Part shown: positions 53,429 to 56,128 of the stretch, piece by piece | How positions within the stretch are numbered: the first letter of the stretch is position 1 | Layout of the letters: every line of letters starts with the position of its first letter | Source of the DNA: an uncultured PS1 clade bacterium | GTDB taxonomy: Bacteria; Pseudomonadota; Gammaproteobacteria; PS1; Pseudothioglobaceae | Assembly (NCBI GenBank): GCA_937950605.1 | Contig: CALFDA010000020.1 | Span: 1-56,128 of the forward strand | Direction: 5' to 3' | Length of the DNA: 56,128 nt | Made by a program: the position numbers and the translations under genes | Notes under the pieces: model-generated | Database searches by the model: none | The model's input: only the letters and a program-made list of their open reading frames with translations | What the model was told of the DNA's origin: nothing

Positions 53429-55483
53429 ATGCTTGGTGATGAGTTAAAAACCCAAATACGCGACTCTTTTACTGCATTAAAAGAGGGTATGAATGATTTT
53501 CAGGTGCGGTATTCACAAAATAAAATGATTGCCGAGATTTCTAAAACCCTAACTGGAGAATATCACAAAAGCAATATTTTGTGTGTAGAGGCACCAACAG
53601 GCACAGGTAAAACTTTTGCCTATCTGCTAAGTGCTATTCCGATTGCCAAACACAATAAAAAAACATTAGTTGTCTCTAGTGCGAATGTTGCGTTGCAAGA
53701 ACAACTACTATTAAAAGATTTGCCTGAGGCACAAAAATATTGCGCCATAGATTTTAAATACACATTAGCCAAAGGGCGCTCTCGTTATGTTTGTGTTCGT
53801 AACCTCATTAATCTAGCACAAGACAACACCAATGATAACTTGTTGTTTGATACCGATTTGCTATTTGATGAACCACCTAACCAACACCAAATAACCATTC
53901 TAAGCGACTTGTGCAACAAATACTCAACAAAAAAATGGAATGGTGAAATTGATGATTTAACGATAGCACTAGAGAGCAAATTGTGGCAAAAAATCTCTTG
54001 TAATCGCTTTACTTGCACAGCAAAAAGTTGTGAGTTTTACCAAGATTGTGCTTTTTTTAAAGCGCGAAAACAAATTTCTAGTGCAGACGTTATTATTGCC
54101 AACCATGATTTAGTATTGACAGACTTATCAACAGGCAACACCATATTACCTGATGTGCAAAACACTATATTTATTTTTGACGAAGCACATCATCTGAATG
54201 CCAAAGCTTTAGCACACTTTAGTCTAGGTGCTAGCACTGAATTCATCAAAAATAGCATTCGCCAAGCTAAAGGGATTAGTGAGAAAATTGCCAAACTCAC
54301 CGAACAAAAAACTATTGAAATTAATGCTAAACAGATAGAAAACTACTTAAAAGATTTAACTACTTTGTTAGAATCTTTGTCTTTTACAGAAGAAATACAC
54401 TTGTTTGAACAAGGCAAAGTTGACCCTTTTATTGTTGTTTGTAGCACACAACTTAACGTCCTGATTACAAAAATTCTTAATCAAATTATTGACTTAAAAA
54501 AATCATGGGAGCATTACTTACAAACGCAACTTATAGATAAAGCAATCTCCAACCCACTCAATAATGCACTTGGCGAGTGCGAGCAATATTTAATTAATAT
54601 TGTCGAGTTGTTTTTGTCATTTCTAAAAGTTGATGATAGCAACAAGTATCCATATTCTCGCTGGATTGAAAAAAACACTGCCCACAAAAAAACTGTCTAC
54701 ACACTTTGTAGCGCGCAAACAGATATATCTGCTAATTTAGATACACTTATTTGGTCTAAAACAGCAGGATGCATACTAACCTCTGCCACACTTTGTGCGT
54801 TGGGTAGTTTCGACAGGTTTAATAAGCAATTAGGCTTGACAAAACATAACAGCCAATATTTGCGTTTACCTTCACCTTTTTCTTTTGAGCAAGTGGATTT
54901 TATCGTTGCCAAATTTAAATCCACACCTCAACAAGTTTATGAACACACACAAGAAGTTGCCGAGCAATTATTGCAACGCATCAATCCCAAGCAAGGCACC
55001 TTAGTTTTGTTTGCTTCAAACCAACAAATGCAAACTGTAGCAAACCTTGTTGAAAACAAATTTGAACCATGTCTATTTGTACAGGGCGAATTTTCAAAAA
55101 AAATGATTTTGGAAAAACATATAAAATTGCGACAACAAAACCAAGGAAGTGTAATTTTTGGCTTGGACAGTTTTGCTGAGGGTGTGGATTTAAAAGGCGA
55201 CAATCTAACCCATGTTATTATTGCAAAACTGCGTTTTAGTGTGCCTACTTCACCAATTGATAAAACGCTATCGGATTATTTAAAGGCGCAAAAACGCAAC
55301 CCATTTATGGAAATCTCTTTGCCAGATGCCTCACTCAAACTCATTCAAGCTTGTGGGAGACTAATTCGTACCGAAACCGATACTGGAAAAATCACCATTT
55401 TTGATAATCGGCTGATTACCAAATTCTATGGCAAACAACTACTCAATGCCCTACCTAATTACCATATAATTATTGAAAAATAA
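53429..55483 (+). CDS. DinG/XPD-family ATP-dependent DNA helicase
   Basis: Superfamily 2 helicase of 684 aa, probably acting on damaged DNA or R-loops. The Walker A APTGTGKTFAYLL is near residue 52, and the DEAH box IFDEAHHL is near residue 248. Four cysteines spaced like the DinG/XPD Fe-S domain are visible (YVCVRN near 116, then C-x4-C-x4-C-x5-C spacing in NRFTCTAKSCEFYQDC near 195-206). The C-terminal motif VI region QACGRLIRTETD is near residue 644. A DinG-like assignment is firm; DinG versus YoaA is not. Confidence 0.9.
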   Translation: MLGDELKTQIRDSFTALKEGMNDFQVRYSQNKMIAEISKTLTGEYHKSNILCVEAPTGTGKTFAYLLSAIPIAKHNKKTLVVSSANVALQEQLLLKDLPEAQKYCAIDFKYTLAKGRSRYVCVRNLINLAQDNTNDNLLFDTDLLFDEPPNQHQITILSDLCNKYSTKKWNGEIDDLTIALESKLWQKISCNRFTCTAKSCEFYQDCAFFKARKQISSADVIIANHDLVLTDLSTGNTILPDVQNTIFIFDEAHHLNAKALAHFSLGASTEFIKNSIRQAKGISEKIAKLTEQKTIEINAKQIENYLKDLTTLLESLSFTEEIHLFEQGKVDPFIVVCSTQLNVLITKILNQIIDLKKSWEHYLQTQLIDKAISNPLNNALGECEQYLINIVELFLSFLKVDDSNKYPYSRWIEKNTAHKKTVYTLCSAQTDISANLDTLIWSKTAGCILTSATLCALGSFDRFNKQLGLTKHNSQYLRLPSPFSFEQVDFIVAKFKSTPQQVYEHTQEVAEQLLQRINPKQGTLVLFASNQQMQTVANLVENKFEPCLFVQGEFSKKMILEKHIKLRQQNQGSVIFGLDSFAEGVDLKGDNLTHVIIAKLRFSVPTSPIDKTLSDYLKAQKRNPFMEISLPDASLKLIQACGRLIRTETDTGKITIFDNRLITKFYGKQLLNALPNYHIIIEK

Positions 55484-56053
55484 CAACTTATATACAATGT
55501 TTCAAAAACCAAAAAAGTATTTAGTTGTCAATATGTTTTTAATACACAAATTTAACGATTAATATGGGTGTATTTATAATAAACCTAAACCACCTTGCGA
55601 CACAACACCGATGAAACACTATTTCAAAAGTGCTAAAAACGCAAGAATCACAACTCTTATTACCAAAGCAATAACAGAAAATCAATTTATTTAAAATCTG
55701 TGCCTGAGCATACACCAACAAATTATCAAGAATATTTGGTTGACTCTATGTTCACAAAAAAAGTACAGGTGGTTTTGTTTAACTGGTTATCCTTATGTCT
55801 TACAGCTCAATCGTAAAGCAATTTTCATCTGTTGCTAAAACACAACCAAAACACAAAAATTAAACGCGCCTCGTTTTGTGGGAATACAATAATTAAAAAT
55901 ACGAAGCACTGACAACCACAAAAGAAAGATTTACTTTTCAAACTAAAAACCATGTAAACCCACTTACGATCAAATGTTTTGAAGCATATTACTTGGATTA
56001 ATACCCAATCAAAAGGATTTGACGTACAGATTAAACCGAGGTTTGATTTAGCC
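55484..56053. other. Gene-poor spacer after helicase gene
   Basis: No intact gene is visible. Several short open stretches succeed each other in different frames: a 27-codon frame with an ATG at 55611 and TAA at 55692-55694, and a stretch through HTPTNYQEYLVDSMF near 55700-55750. The pattern fits decaying coding DNA in an AT-rich genome, but the origin is not recognisable. No terminator with a clear T-run was found after the helicase stop. Confidence 0.35.
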
Positions 56054-56128
56054 ATGATTGCTGTTCAAGGCATAAATGCACGTCAAAAAACCTACCAAGC
56101 TATACTAGACGCAGAAGCAATCTGTGGC
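56054..56128 (+). CDS. Possible partial ORF at right edge
   Basis: An ATG at 56054 opens a frame that runs without a stop to the window end (25 codons, MIAVQGINARQKTYQ at its start). The same frame is open for about 30 codons upstream of this ATG. No ribosome binding site or recognisable domain is present. It may be the start of a real gene outside the window or decayed coding DNA. Confidence 0.2.
   Translation, partial: MIAVQGINARQKTYQAILDAEAICG

Noticed and set aside
1..56128. CRISPR arrays, integrases, insertion sequences
   Set aside because: No regularly spaced repeats and no recognisable transposase or integrase. The R-M cassette has no visible terminal repeats or target-site duplication beyond the shared ATGA.
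1..56128. Specific GTAC avoidance as proof of an active restriction system
   Set aside because: My count by eye is approximate and other palindromes of the same composition also appear sparse, so the observation is not decisive.

Overview
The window is AT-rich, densely packed gammaproteobacterial chromosome. It carries a 14-gene NADH dehydrogenase I (nuo) operon, dnaA-dnaN, and many short operons with 1-11 bp gene overlaps, separated by spacers that look decayed. Gene content and streamlining would fit a sulfur-oxidising gammaproteobacterium of the SUP05/Thioglobaceae type, free-living or bivalve-associated. This assignment is an inference from style and protein flavour, because no sulfur-oxidation marker gene lies in the window.

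Layout. 1-459: gene-free spacer. 460-16643 (minus strand): nuoA-B-C-D, then a two-gene restriction-modification cassette, then nuoE-F-G-H-I-J-K-L-M-N. 17069-18830 (plus): bioF-bioH (biotin). 19020-24747 (minus): serB-ccmF-ccmI-dapE-trmD. 25134-26809 (plus): fabD-fabG. 26806-28269 (minus): a Nudix/ThiE-like fusion gene and tadA. 28317-32739 (plus): gshA-mnmE-histidine kinase. 32872-33858 (minus): hemB. 33902-35764 (plus): thiC, followed by an inverted, frameshifted copy of its own 5' end. 36065-41580 (minus): carA-mlaA-carB-greA. 41890-42350 (plus): metal-binding-domain protein and thiS, converging on a PP-loop thiolation-type gene (42347-43402, minus). 43699-44217 (minus): YqhA-like membrane protein. 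44483-48377 (plus): dnaA, dnaN, tpiA, secG and tRNA-Leu(GAG). 48498-51542 (minus): RND efflux permease. 51824-55483 (plus): rlmE, a polyprenyl diphosphate synthase and a DinG-type helicase. 55484-56128: gene-poor spacer.

Main results. (1) An adenine methyltransferase and a restriction protein that I assign to the R.PabI (restriction DNA glycosylase) family sit exactly between nuoD and nuoE. Both junctions, nuoD/methyltransferase and restriction gene/nuoE, are 4-bp ATGA overlaps, so a base-excising restriction system appears to be translationally wired into the respiratory complex I operon. (2) thiC is flanked by inverted repeats of about 197 bp (3 substitutions and one 2-bp indel), because its own 5' end was copied, inverted, just past its stop codon. 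This could permit inversion of the gene or self-pairing of a read-through mRNA. (3) Smaller oddities: an mlaA gene without a lipobox inside carAB, an orphan NarX-like kinase with a cysteine pair cluster, a perfect 3 x 14-bp tandem repeat upstream of dnaA, a possible promoter-ORF-terminator unit at 43495-43640, a BioH lacking its C-terminal tail, and ccmF-ccmI and fabD-fabG clusters missing their customary neighbours.
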